A stretch of DNA of 64,000 bases from Spirochaetota bacterium (GCA_026415295.1 JAOAHJ010000003.1:1-64000), one strand, 5' to 3'. Positions 36,597 through 45,741 are shown, counted from the stretch's first letter. Notes: generated by a model not told the origin, from the sequence alone. Program-made: numbers and translations.

Positions 36597-37190
36597 ATGA
36601 AGGAGTTATCTCTTGTATTAATTAAGCCAGATGGGGTAGAATTATCTTTAACAGGAGAAATTTTATCACATCTTGATATGTTGGATATAATTTTAGTGGG
36701 TTCAAAGGTTGTTAAACCAAATATTGAGCTTTTAAAAAACCATTATTTTGAGCATAGAAATAAGCCTTTTTTCAATGATATTATTAATTATATGATGGGG
36801 AAGTATCATAATTTTAATTTTATTTATGCTTTTTGTTATTATGGTGAAGATGCTTGTACTAAGATAAGAGATCTTGCAGGAAAGACAAATCCAATGGATA
36901 AAGATGGAAGGAAAAAAATAACTACGATTAGACAAAAATATGGTAAAAATGTAATCGTTACTGATGATAATGGAAATGAAATAATTATAAAAGGGCACAC
37001 CCTTGTTAGGTTTGAAAATGTCATTCATGCATCATATTCTGATAAAGCAGAATATGAAGTAAAGTTATGGTTTAATCCCTCTGAAATAGTTGAAGATTAT
37101 AGATTATATGAATGGAAAAAGGAATCAGGTGAAAATCTAGTTTGGACCAAAGGCTATCTTGCTTTAAGAAAAGAAATTTTTGGTGAATAG
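36597..37190 (+). CDS. ndk: Nucleoside diphosphate kinase, long divergent form
   Basis: Ndk transfers the gamma phosphate between nucleoside triphosphates and diphosphates through a phosphohistidine. Residues seen: LVLIKPDGVE (K10), AGKTNPMDKDG, TIRQKYG and NVIHASYSDKAEYEVKLWF, with catalytic H144. At 197 residues it exceeds the usual 140-150: about 20 residues are inserted between TIRQKYG and NVIHAS, and the C-terminus is longer by about 25. The start follows GAGGATATTT. It lies between a PilZ gene and guaA, which fits nucleotide metabolism. Confidence 0.85.
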   Translation: MKELSLVLIKPDGVELSLTGEILSHLDMLDIILVGSKVVKPNIELLKNHYFEHRNKPFFNDIINYMMGKYHNFNFIYAFCYYGEDACTKIRDLAGKTNPMDKDGRKKITTIRQKYGKNVIVTDDNGNEIIIKGHTLVRFENVIHASYSDKAEYEVKLWFNPSEIVEDYRLYEWKKESGENLVWTKGYLALRKEIFGE

Positions 37191-37281
37191 TTGTTTATAA
37201 ATGCTGAAGGTTTCTTTTATATTTTTATATTGAAAAAAAATTATTTATTAATATTTTCAAAAAAAATATATAGGTTTAATA

Positions 37282-38808
37282 ATGATAGGAATACTTGATT
37301 TTGGTTCTCAATATACAATGTTAATTTGTAGAAGAATAAGAGAGCTTGGTTTTTATAGTGAAATATATCCTTTTAATAAGTGGGAAGAACTTATTTCTAA
37401 AAATCCAGCAGCAATAATTCTTTCTGGTTCACCTTATTCAGTATATAATAAGGATTCCCCGAAGTTAAATAGGGAATTTTTCAAGAAAACTGAAAACATC
37501 AATATTTTAGCAATATGTTACGGAATGCAACTTGTTACATATAATTTTGGTGGGGAAGTAACTAAAGCTCAAATTAAAGAGTATGGTAAAGCAAAAATAT
37601 TTATTTCAAATAAGGAGAAACTATTTAAGGATTTACCATCAAGTTTTAATGTTTGGATGAGTCATGGTGATTCTGTTGTAAAACCACCTGTAAATTCTGA
37701 AGTTTTAGCATATACAGATTCAACACCCTATGCTGCATTTAAATATAAAAATATTTATTGTGTGCAGTTTCATCCAGAGGTATACCATACAGAATATGGT
37801 CAGCAAATATTGTTGAATTTTTTAAAAGAGATTTCTTCTGTTAAAGTTGATTGGAATGAAGAGTTATTTGTTAAAAGAGAAATTCAAAAAATTAGGGAAG
37901 AAGTAGGAAATGAAAAAGTTATTTTAGCCCTTTCAGGAGGAGTTGATTCGACAGTAGTTGCATTTCTATTGAGAGAAGCAATAGGTGAAAAATTGATTCT
38001 CGTATATATTGATACTGGTTTGATGAGAAAAAATGAAACAAATGAAATTGTTGAATTCTTTTCCAAAATATTTGGAAATAGTTTTAAGACTATTTATGCT
38101 GAAAAATTATTCTTAAAATCTCTGAAAGGAGTTATAGATCCTGAAAAAAAGAGAAAGTTAATTGGAAAACTATTTATTGAGCTTTTTACAAAAGAAGCAA
38201 AAAAAATAGGTGGGATAAAGTACTTAGCTCAAGGTACTCTTTACCCAGATGTTATAGAATCTATTTCTTACAAAGGGCCATCTTCTACAATAAAAACACA
38301 CCACAATGTAGGTGGACTTCCTAAAAATATGAATTTTAAACTTGTAGAGCCTTTAAGAGAGCTATTTAAAGATGAAGTTAGAAAAGTTGGGAAATATTTA
38401 GGTATTCCAGATAAATTTTTAACAAGAAAACCTTTTCCTGGTCCTGGACTTGCAATTAGAATAATTGGTGAAGTTACAAAGGAGAGGCTTGAAATACTTA
38501 GGGAAGCTGATTTTATATTGAGAGATATAATTTCTAAATATGAAGATATAGATAAAAGTATCTGGCAACTTTTTGCAGTTTTATTGCCTATAAAAAGTGT
38601 TGGTGTTATGGGTGATGAAAGAACATATGAATATGTATGTGCTATTAGAGCAGTTTCATCTGTTGATGGAATGACAGCAGATTGGTTTAAAATTCCTCAT
38701 GATGTTTTAGATAATATTTCTTCTTCAATAGTAAATAAAGTGGCTGGAATAAATAGAGTTGTATATGATATAACCTCAAAACCTCCTGCAACAATAGAAT
38801 GGGAATAA
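37282..38808 (+). CDS. guaA: GMP synthase (glutamine-hydrolysing)
   Basis: GuaA amidates XMP to GMP. The 508-residue protein has an N-terminal class I glutamine amidotransferase domain with C79 (AICYGMQ) and the FHPEVYHTEYG segment, an ATP-pyrophosphatase domain with the P-loop LSGGVDSTV (about residue 213), and a C-terminal dimerisation domain ending in the canonical KPPATIEWE. An AGG-type Shine-Dalgarno precedes the ATG. The downstream aminotransferase gene starts 12 bp after the stop. Length and motifs are normal. Confidence 0.97.
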   Translation: MIGILDFGSQYTMLICRRIRELGFYSEIYPFNKWEELISKNPAAIILSGSPYSVYNKDSPKLNREFFKKTENINILAICYGMQLVTYNFGGEVTKAQIKEYGKAKIFISNKEKLFKDLPSSFNVWMSHGDSVVKPPVNSEVLAYTDSTPYAAFKYKNIYCVQFHPEVYHTEYGQQILLNFLKEISSVKVDWNEELFVKREIQKIREEVGNEKVILALSGGVDSTVVAFLLREAIGEKLILVYIDTGLMRKNETNEIVEFFSKIFGNSFKTIYAEKLFLKSLKGVIDPEKKRKLIGKLFIELFTKEAKKIGGIKYLAQGTLYPDVIESISYKGPSSTIKTHHNVGGLPKNMNFKLVEPLRELFKDEVRKVGKYLGIPDKFLTRKPFPGPGLAIRIIGEVTKERLEILREADFILRDIISKYEDIDKSIWQLFAVLLPIKSVGVMGDERTYEYVCAIRAVSSVDGMTADWFKIPHDVLDNISSSIVNKVAGINRVVYDITSKPPATIEWE

Positions 38809-38820
38809 TAAAAATTTTTT

Positions 38821-39927
38821 ATGAAAGAGATTTTTTTTAAATTTAAAAAAAAACATTTTAATTTTTTACCAGGACCAGTTAAAATTTCTAAATTTTCAAA
38901 AAAATGTTTTAATTTTCCTATCATATCTCAAAGAAATCCTGATTTTGAATTTATTTATTTCGATTTAATTGAGAATTTAAAACTTATAATAGATAACCCA
39001 AATGGAGAAATATTTGTTATTTATGGATCAGGAACTCTTGCAATGGAAGCATCTATAGATAATTTTATAGACTGTAATTCAAATCCACTTGTATTGAGTT
39101 GTGGTAAATTTGGGGATAGATTTTCTGAAATATTAGAATTAAAAAATATTAAACATGACAAATTATCTTTCTTTGCTAATAGAAGAGTTGATTACCAATT
39201 AGTTAAAGCTAAAATTGAAGAGAATATTAAAAAAGGTAAGCCATATACACATCTTTTATTTCAAGCTACAGAAACATCAACAGGTATAGGAGTTGACCTT
39301 TATAAAATAAAGGAACTCAAAGAAATGTATAATCTCTTTTTAATATGTGATGGTATTTCTCATATACTTTCCAATTATTTTTCACAAAATTTTTTTAATA
39401 TTGATGTTTTATTATTTTCTTCTCAAAAAGGTTTATCTTCTTTACCAGGTATAAGTTTTATTTCTTTATTAAAAGGAGTTTTAGAAAAGATTGTTGAGAA
39501 TAAAAGTTACTATATAAATCTTAAGAATTATAAAAAAAAACTTATTCCTTTTACTCCTCCTATCATTAATGTCTATAATTTATGGTTGAACTCAATCATT
39601 ATAAGAAAAAGAGGAGTCCCAGATATTGTTGAAAATAATATATTTTTAAGAAATAAATTTTCAAAATTTATAAAAGAAGAAATAGGATTGGTTGAATATC
39701 CATATGAACCATCAAACTCAATTTTAGTTTGTGAAATGAATAATTCAACTAGTTTTGTTGAGAGACTTTATAATAAATACAATATAAGTGTTGCTAATGG
39801 TCAGGGTGAATTGAAAAATAAAGTATTTAGGGTTGCATTTATGGGTATTGAAAATAAAGAAAAAGATTTTAATTTTTTAATCAAAGTTATCAGAAAAGAA
39901 CTGAAAGGCAAACCTATAATTTTATAA
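38821..39927 (+). CDS. Class V aminotransferase (phosphoserine aminotransferase-like)
   Basis: The 368-residue PLP enzyme belongs to aminotransferase class V. It shows FLPGPVKIS, SQRNPDFEFIY, IYGSGTLAMEA (phosphate-binding turn), ATETSTGIG, ICDGISH (the Asp that contacts the pyridine nitrogen) and SSQKGLSSLPG, where the lysine would form the Schiff base. The length and SQR/HR-type N-terminus fit the SerC/AGXT group; the exact substrate (phosphohydroxypyruvate, glyoxylate or other) is unclear. It starts 12 bp after guaA without a visible Shine-Dalgarno. A second, different class V enzyme starts at 63418. Confidence 0.82.
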   Translation: MKEIFFKFKKKHFNFLPGPVKISKFSKKCFNFPIISQRNPDFEFIYFDLIENLKLIIDNPNGEIFVIYGSGTLAMEASIDNFIDCNSNPLVLSCGKFGDRFSEILELKNIKHDKLSFFANRRVDYQLVKAKIEENIKKGKPYTHLLFQATETSTGIGVDLYKIKELKEMYNLFLICDGISHILSNYFSQNFFNIDVLLFSSQKGLSSLPGISFISLLKGVLEKIVENKSYYINLKNYKKKLIPFTPPIINVYNLWLNSIIIRKRGVPDIVENNIFLRNKFSKFIKEEIGLVEYPYEPSNSILVCEMNNSTSFVERLYNKYNISVANGQGELKNKVFRVAFMGIENKEKDFNFLIKVIRKELKGKPIIL

Positions 39928-39998
39928 AGATAAATTTTTATTGAATTTAAAATTATATAAAATATAATTTTAATAAAATGAAGATATAGAAAAATATT

Positions 39999-41219
39999 AT
40001 GATTGATGGTAAAAGTATCAATATTTTAACTTTAGGTGTTTTAGCTACTGTTAAATCATTTTCAAATTTAGATTTAAAAAAAAGTTCAGTTTATTTATTA
40101 AAAGAAGAAATTCCTGTCAACTCTTTTGGAATTAGGATTAGTGTTAGTGGTGATTTAAATGGTGATATTATTACATTTTTTGAAGATGGAGTTAAAAATA
40201 AACTAGAAGAGGATTTTTCGAAAGGTTTACATAAGGAAAATATAGATAAAAATTCAGATGATCATTTAAAACTTTCAAATTCTATTTTAACAGAACTCAG
40301 TAATACAATGGCAGGTAGAATATCTGCATATTTTTCCCAGATGAATATTAATATAAAAATAGGAATACCACAACTAATAGATCCAAAGGATCATAAGGAG
40401 CTTAATTATGAAAATATTGCAGTTATAGATTTTAAAAGCAATGAAGGACTATTTAGAATTGCTCTTGGTTTAAAAGAGATTAAATATGAAAGAAATCTTA
40501 CTTTTGTTCTATATGGTCTTAAAACACAAACAGTAGAGTATATTACAACGAATTTTATTCCAAGAGGTTTCGAAGTTATATCAACAGATGATTTAAAGTT
40601 GTTATCATATTATGTAAAGAATAAAAGAATAGACTTTTTTCTTGTGGATTTTTATTCTATAGAAAATAATCCAGTTGCTTTTTTTAATTCTTTAACTTCA
40701 GGAATTGATTATAATTTGAAATTTATTCTTGGAGTAACAAAAGTAGATGTTATAAAATTAAAAAACATTAAATTAACAGGGGATAATTATACTGTGATAG
40801 GAATTTATCCAAAATCCAAATCAGATGATGATATAATAAAAACTGTTGACCTAATTTTACAAAAAGTTGGATTAAGACCTGATGATAGAAGAAGGTTTAT
40901 AAGAGTTAATATAAATGAGCAATCAAGGTTTTTTGTTGCTTTTAAAGAAGGTGAAAAACTTATAAAAGCTAAAATAATAGATTTATCTTTAGGTGGTGTT
41001 AAATGTATAATAGATGTTGAAGATGATTTAAAATTTATATGGGTAGGAAAAACTTTAAGATCGGTTGATGTATTTTTAAAATATAATAGAGTTATAGTTG
41101 ATTGTACAGTCGTTAATAAAGAAAATAATAGTTTTTCATTAGCTTTTAACAACCTGAATAATAATGATAAAGAGACAATTTCTTTAGTTATTTTCAAAAT
41201 TTTGTCATCATCTACATAA
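39999..41219 (+). CDS. CheX-like / receiver-like / PilZ three-domain protein (paralogue B)
   Basis: The 406-residue protein shares its whole layout with the protein at 35309. The CheX-like part (1-165) keeps the full pattern S95-x3-E99-x2-N102, 21 residues, then P124-x3-D128. The receiver-like part (167-290) has D217 at a strand end (FFLVDF) but lacks the N-terminal acidic pair. The PilZ domain (about 296-402) carries R298-x3-R302 and D328-x-S330-x2-G333, so c-di-GMP binding is likely. The pair flanks ndk, guaA and an aminotransferase gene. Roles in motility or adhesion control are inference from the domains only. Confidence 0.76.
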   Translation: MIDGKSINILTLGVLATVKSFSNLDLKKSSVYLLKEEIPVNSFGIRISVSGDLNGDIITFFEDGVKNKLEEDFSKGLHKENIDKNSDDHLKLSNSILTELSNTMAGRISAYFSQMNINIKIGIPQLIDPKDHKELNYENIAVIDFKSNEGLFRIALGLKEIKYERNLTFVLYGLKTQTVEYITTNFIPRGFEVISTDDLKLLSYYVKNKRIDFFLVDFYSIENNPVAFFNSLTSGIDYNLKFILGVTKVDVIKLKNIKLTGDNYTVIGIYPKSKSDDDIIKTVDLILQKVGLRPDDRRRFIRVNINEQSRFFVAFKEGEKLIKAKIIDLSLGGVKCIIDVEDDLKFIWVGKTLRSVDVFLKYNRVIVDCTVVNKENNSFSLAFNNLNNNDKETISLVIFKILSSST

Positions 41220-41226
41220 TAATAAA

Positions 41227-42912
41227 CTATTTTTTATTTAAAAAAATTGTTTTTTTTATTGTATTCTTTTTTTCATTTTTAATAGTTGTTATAGATTTTA
41301 TAATATAGGATATTAATAATAATAAAACAAATATTAATATTAAATTTATTTTATTAAATTCTTTGTTATTTAAATTAATGTTTTCAAAAATAAATCTAAA
41401 TCTACTTACTATAAGATGTTGAATATAAAAAAGTGAATTTAATAATGAATTTATTGGGAAAATATAAATATTAAATATAGAAATAATAATTAAAATTGTA
41501 GTTAAATAAAAATTTATTGTAAATAATAAAATAATAATTGGATTAATTAACCACGAAAAAACATTCATTCTATTAAAATAATATAGTATCAAAGGACTTT
41601 GAAAAAATAATATTGTTATTGAAAGAATAAATGGTTTTAAAAAACTTAAAATCTTATTAATAAAATTTTCAATATAAATATTTAATTTATTTTCTTCATT
41701 TTTATTTTTCTGCAATAAAATTAATAAAATATTCTTTGTTTTTATTAAGGAATCTTCGATTAGAGGGTATAAAATAAAAATAGCATAAATAGATGTTATT
41801 GATAAGATGAAAGAAAGTGAAAAAGCTTCTTTTTTGATAAATAAAAAACTTAAAAAAAAGAGGAATGGAAGAAATTTTAAAGGATTTAAATTTTTATTTT
41901 TTAAGTAGATAAATGAAATTAAAAAAAACATTAAATAGGCTCTAATTAATGAATAATAAATAAAATCAGTTAAAATCAGATAAATAAAGCTTACAATTAA
42001 AGAAAAGATAATTATTTTACTTCTAGTTAAATTAAAAATTATACATAATAATATTATAAAACTAATAACAATTCCTAAATGTAGACCTGAAAGTGCTAAA
42101 ATATGTGATGTTCCAGTTAAAGTATAGTTATTATAAAGATTTTTATTTAAAAATATCTTTGAACCGGTTATAGATGCAAAAAAGAAAGATAGATTTATTT
42201 TTTTAAGAATAAATTTAGCTTTTTTTAAAATAAAATTTCTAAACTTTGAGTAAGTTGATTTTGTATTTAAATTATAATAACTAAAAATTTTAAAATTTTC
42301 TATTTTATAAATATTAATAATTATAAGATCACTTAAATAAATATATCCAAAATTTGTATTTTGGTTTATTTTAATTATTTTATTTTCTGGAAATTTTATA
42401 ATTAGATAATAGTTTTTATCGAGTAAATTGGAAGAATTTGCAAATATTTTAATCTGTACTCTATAATTATATTTTTTAAAATTATTTTTAGAACCTTCTC
42501 CTATAATGATTCCTTTATATTCTGGTTGGTTAAAAATTCCGGAGGATGGTGTAGTAATTTTAATTAAATAAGTTTTATTTTTTTCAAATAAAAAATGTGT
42601 GATCTTAATAAACTTATCTTTAGAAGTATCTAAAAGTAATATTATAAAAGATAAAAATAGAAAAAATATTAAAAAAAGTATGAAATTTAATATATTTTTA
42701 GTCTTTTTTTTTAATAATCTTAATTTTAAAAATAAAAATTTTGATTTGTTAAAGATTTTTATATGAAAAGCGGTCAAATAAAATAAACTAGTAAAAATAA
42801 TAATTACTAATATTGCAATTAAAAGATAGTTTAAACTAATACAATTTAAAATTATTATATAGGATAAAAAGGGAATAAAAATTAGGGATAAGTAAAAGAG
42901 CATCTCGATCAT
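41227..42912 (-). CDS. ComEC/Rec2 family membrane protein without metallo-beta-lactamase domain
   Basis: The 561-residue protein is very hydrophobic. After three N-terminal helices and a soluble beta-rich region (about 100-210), the Competence domain carries the family signature GTSHILALSGLHLGIVISF (about residue 270) and many transmembrane helices up to residue 545. ComEC forms the inner-membrane channel for DNA uptake. The C-terminal metallo-beta-lactamase-like domain of full-length ComEC (about 750 residues) is absent here; the protein ends in a lysine-rich tail. It may be a short ComEC form. It converges with the PilZ gene, with 7 bp between stops. No clear Shine-Dalgarno is seen. Confidence 0.85.
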   Translation of the reverse strand: MIEMLFYLSLIFIPFLSYIIILNCISLNYLLIAILVIIIFTSLFYLTAFHIKIFNKSKFLFLKLRLLKKKTKNILNFILFLIFFLFLSFIILLLDTSKDKFIKITHFLFEKNKTYLIKITTPSSGIFNQPEYKGIIIGEGSKNNFKKYNYRVQIKIFANSSNLLDKNYYLIIKFPENKIIKINQNTNFGYIYLSDLIIINIYKIENFKIFSYYNLNTKSTYSKFRNFILKKAKFILKKINLSFFFASITGSKIFLNKNLYNNYTLTGTSHILALSGLHLGIVISFIILLCIIFNLTRSKIIIFSLIVSFIYLILTDFIYYSLIRAYLMFFLISFIYLKNKNLNPLKFLPFLFFLSFLFIKKEAFSLSFILSITSIYAIFILYPLIEDSLIKTKNILLILLQKNKNEENKLNIYIENFINKILSFLKPFILSITILFFQSPLILYYFNRMNVFSWLINPIIILLFTINFYLTTILIIISIFNIYIFPINSLLNSLFYIQHLIVSRFRFIFENINLNNKEFNKINLILIFVLLLLISYIIKSITTIKNEKKNTIKKTIFLNKK

Positions 42913-43023
42913 AAAAATTTATTAAAATATTTTCTTGGTAAATTTATTTTAATAAATTTTATTAGTTTAATATTAATAAGATCTATTATAATTGGTTCAT
43001 ATAAAGTTTAAATAATTAATTTA

Positions 43024-44142
43024 TTATGAATTAAATTCATCATTTAACCTCTTTATTTCGTTTAATGCTTCTTCTGCAAAATATTCAGGATTTGTCTTTT
43101 TTTCTAAATAAGCAAAAATCACTGATCTTGAAACATTAATTATTGCCCCAACATATTTGTCTTTAAAAACCTTTTTAATATCTGAAATTTTTCCGCCTTG
43201 TTTTCCTATTCCTGGAATAAGAAAAAAAATATCAGGATATTTTAATCTTAGTTCTTGTAAAACTTCAGGATATGTAGCTCCTACAACAATACCTGCTCTA
43301 TAAAAGTTGTATTTTGAATTTAATAAATAACTTTTATTAGAAAATATATTTGTTTCAATATTTTCTTTATTTAATTTTTCTATTAGTTCATTTTCAGTTT
43401 CTTTTATTATTTTAATTACATGCTTAAATAATTCTTGTCCATCTATTATTTTGTCTTGTATTTGGCTAGATGAAGGATTAGATGTTTTAGCTAGAACAAA
43501 AACTCCCTTATTAAATTTATAACAATTTTCTATGAAAGGTAAAAGTCCATCTTTCCCTAGGTAAGGATTAATGGTTATAAAGTTTGAGTCAAAATTTTCA
43601 ACAATATAATTCTTAATTTTTAAATTATTTGATAAAAAACCATCAGAATATGCTTTGGCAGTAGAATCTATATCATTTCTTTTTATATCAGAAATAACAA
43701 ATAAATTGTTTTGCTTAGCATAGTCTATAGTTTTTTTAAAAATATATAAACCATAAGGTCCAATTAGTTCATAAAATGCAATTTGTATTTTAACTGCAGG
43801 TACATAGTTTTTGATTTTATCAATTAATATTTTGTTGAATTTTAATATGGAATTTCCAATCAAAATATTGTTAAAACCAAAAGTGTTTGAAAGTATATAG
43901 TATTCTTGATTCTGTGAAGTTAAAGAGTTTTGTCTTGCTAAAAATAGCTCTGATTTAGTTTCTTCTAATAAAAAATCAGGTATATTATGAGGATTTGTAT
44001 CGAGTCCTACACAAAAAGGAGATTTTTTTTCAATTATTTTATCTATAAGTAGATCATAAATGTTAGGATCATTTTGGTTTTTTTTTGATATATTTATATT
44101 GTCATCATCTTTATTAAACTCTTCCATTATAATTTTTCTCAT
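43024..44142 (-). CDS. pyrF: Orotidine 5'-phosphate decarboxylase, type 2
   Basis: PyrF removes CO2 from OMP to form UMP, the last step of pyrimidine synthesis. The sequence is of the longer type 2 family: FCVGLDTNPHNIP at the N-terminus and the active-site segment VISDIKRNDIDSTAKAYSDGFL. It also has INPYLGKDGLLPF, VLAKTSNPSS and FLIPGIGKQGG. At 372 residues it is longer than the usual 270-310 because of an N-terminal extension and insertions near residues 75-90 and 260-280. The start ATG follows AAGGATTATTT. Confidence 0.92.
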   Translation of the reverse strand: MRKIIMEEFNKDDDNINISKKNQNDPNIYDLLIDKIIEKKSPFCVGLDTNPHNIPDFLLEETKSELFLARQNSLTSQNQEYYILSNTFGFNNILIGNSILKFNKILIDKIKNYVPAVKIQIAFYELIGPYGLYIFKKTIDYAKQNNLFVISDIKRNDIDSTAKAYSDGFLSNNLKIKNYIVENFDSNFITINPYLGKDGLLPFIENCYKFNKGVFVLAKTSNPSSSQIQDKIIDGQELFKHVIKIIKETENELIEKLNKENIETNIFSNKSYLLNSKYNFYRAGIVVGATYPEVLQELRLKYPDIFFLIPGIGKQGGKISDIKKVFKDKYVGAIINVSRSVIFAYLEKKTNPEYFAEEALNEIKRLNDEFNS

Positions 44143-44318
44143 AAATAATCCTTAAATATATTTAATATTTTAATTTAGAATTATTATTATATATTTTATT
44201 TTAATATCAATAAAAAATTTTATTTTTAAAATTATTAATTTTATATAATACTTTTGAAATAAGTTAAAATGATATTTAGTATAATTATAGAAAAGGAGTT
44301 TAGATTTAAGGAGTTTTT

Positions 44319-44975
44319 ATGGTTGATTTATTGTATATTAAAAATGTATTAAAAGACATCATAGATGATGAACTGTTAAATGATAAAATATTTGATAATT
44401 ATATTTGTTATATTGATAAAAAAGTTAAGGAGTTTGGATATCTAAATGTAGATAGTTTTAATTTTAATAAAGATTTTATAGAAAAAATTGTTTACAATGG
44501 TAATAAAAAAAGTAAAAATAATAAAAAAATTTTAAAGATATTGTTCAAAATTAATAAATTGTATGAATTTTTATTACTTTATAATGAAATTTCAGAACCT
44601 AAAAAAGACTACATTTTAAGTCCTGAAGATTATTTTAATTATATAAAAGGAAAGTTTTCGAGTTATAGAGAAGAAGTTATAATAACTCATTTAAATCAAA
44701 AAAATAAAGTAATAAGTAATTCTTTAATTTCTGTAGGAAACGAAAAATTAGCTTATGTATCTATTAAAGAAATAATTTTAGAAAGTGTAAAATATAAAAC
44801 CCCATCATTAATAGTTTCTCATAATCATCCTTCAGGTGATTTTAATCCTTCAGTAGAGGATATAAATTTTACTAAAAAATTAAAAGAAATTCTTGATTGT
44901 ATAGGGATAAATTTATTAGATCATATAATTTTAGGTGATAATTTCTTTTCAATGAGAAGAGAAGGATATATTTAA
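44319..44975 (+). CDS. radC: RadC/JAB domain protein
   Basis: The 218-residue protein ends in a JAB/MPN metallopeptidase-like domain with the characteristic LIVSHNHPSGDFNPSVEDINFTKKL and DHIILGDNFFSMRREGYI. Together with an N-terminal helix-rich part it matches RadC. The family is widespread, was named for a DNA repair phenotype that has since been questioned, and its biochemical role is unsettled. AAGGAGTTTTT precedes the start. The stop is 8 bp from the convergent tRNA-Leu gene. Confidence 0.88.
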   Translation: MVDLLYIKNVLKDIIDDELLNDKIFDNYICYIDKKVKEFGYLNVDSFNFNKDFIEKIVYNGNKKSKNNKKILKILFKINKLYEFLLLYNEISEPKKDYILSPEDYFNYIKGKFSSYREEVIITHLNQKNKVISNSLISVGNEKLAYVSIKEIILESVKYKTPSLIVSHNHPSGDFNPSVEDINFTKKLKEILDCIGINLLDHIILGDNFFSMRREGYI

Positions 44976-44983
44976 AAAAAGAG

Positions 44984-45068
44984 TGCCGAAGATCGGACTC
45001 GAACCGATACGGTACAGAGTACCGAGGGATTTTAAGTCCCTTGCGTCTACCAATTCCGCCACTTCGGC
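44984..45068 (-). tRNA. tRNA-Leu (anticodon UAA)
   Basis: The 85-nt tRNA has the acceptor stem GCCGAAG/CTTCGGC, discriminator A, a TTCGAGTCC T-arm, a long variable arm, and the anticodon loop CTTAAAA (TAA). CCA is not encoded. A run of seven T follows on the minus strand. The promoter lies immediately upstream. Confidence 0.96.
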
Positions 45069-45076
45069 ACAATTAA

Positions 45077-45104
45077 AAATTAAAATATAAAATTAAAATG
45101 TCAA
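45077..45104 (-). promoter_or_regulatory. Promoter of tRNA-Leu
   Basis: TTGACA (45104-45099) and TAATTT (45082-45077) are separated by 16 bp on the minus strand. The predicted start is only a few bases before the mature tRNA 5' end. Confidence 0.5.
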
Positions 45105-45137
45105 GTGAAAAAGTTAAAACATATTCTAATTATAAAA

Positions 45138-45210
45138 AGGCGACGATCGGATTCGAACCGATGGATAGCGATTTTGCAGACCGCCCCCTTAACCACTTGG
45201 GTACGTCGCC
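45138..45210 (-). tRNA. tRNA-Cys (anticodon GCA)
   Basis: The 73-nt tRNA has the acceptor stem GGCGACG/CGTCGCC, discriminator U as usual for tRNA-Cys, T-arm GGTTCGAATCC, and anticodon loop CTGCAAA (GCA). CCA is not encoded. Confidence 0.96.
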
Positions 45211-45222
45211 TTTTATTAATTA

Positions 45223-45250
45223 AAAATAACAAATAAAAGTGTATTGTCAA
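45223..45250 (-). promoter_or_regulatory. Promoter of tRNA-Cys
   Basis: TTGACA (45250-45245) and TATTTT (45228-45223) are separated by 16 bp on the minus strand, between the cNMP-binding gene and tRNA-Cys. The -35 box lies just after the stop codon of the cNMP gene. Confidence 0.5.
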
Positions 45251-45259
45251 GTTTGTTTA

Positions 45260-45703
45260 TTATTTAAGTTTGAGTTCAAGTAGTTGTTCATTTGTTTCTC
45301 TAAATCTTTCAACAATAACTGGCAATATATCTAAAGCTATTTCAGGATGTTCTTCAAGTAAAGCCTTAAATTCCCAATGTGTCATAGCCAAAGTAGTACA
45401 ATCTTCTATAGCTATTACAGATGCTGTTCTGGGTTTATCATCTAAGACTGATAATTCACCAAAAAATTCACCTTCTCCATGAACCGCAATATCTAATTCT
45501 CTTCCATCAGCAAGTTTTTTAACTATCTTAACTTTACCTGATTTTATAATAAAAAGTCCAATTCCACTATCCCCTTGTTTTACAATAATGTCTCCTTTTT
45601 TATAATTTCTTTCTTTTAATAAATTAGATACAATCTTAATATTTTTGTCTTTAAGATGTTTAAAGAGAGGAACATTTGATAATAATTTTATGTTTTCACT
45701 CAT
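45260..45703 (-). CDS. Stand-alone cyclic-nucleotide-binding domain protein
   Basis: The 147-residue protein is a single Crp-type cNMP-binding domain: IVKQGDSGIGLFIIKSGKVKI and the phosphate-binding cassette GEGEFFGELSVLDDKPRTASV, with E and R in the positions that contact cyclic nucleotide phosphate and ribose in cAMP receptors. There is no helix-turn-helix after it, so it is not a complete Crp/Fnr regulator; it must act through a partner. The start follows GGAG. A consensus promoter precedes it, and tRNA-Cys and tRNA-Leu follow on the same strand. Confidence 0.88.
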   Translation of the reverse strand: MSENIKLLSNVPLFKHLKDKNIKIVSNLLKERNYKKGDIIVKQGDSGIGLFIIKSGKVKIVKKLADGRELDIAVHGEGEFFGELSVLDDKPRTASVIAIEDCTTLAMTHWEFKALLEEHPEIALDILPVIVERFRETNEQLLELKLK

Positions 45704-45741
45704 GACATCTCCTTCATTTAATTAAATTAACTTCATATAAA

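Noticed and set aside
44872-45072. Minus-strand frame beginning MCRSGGIGRRKGLKIPRYSVPYRFESDLRH
   Set aside because: This is the well-known false protein produced by translating a tRNA-Leu gene; the tRNA fold explains the sequence.
45260-45703. Calling the cNMP-binding protein a Crp/Fnr transcription factor
   Set aside because: The chain ends after the cyclic-nucleotide domain; there is no helix-turn-helix.
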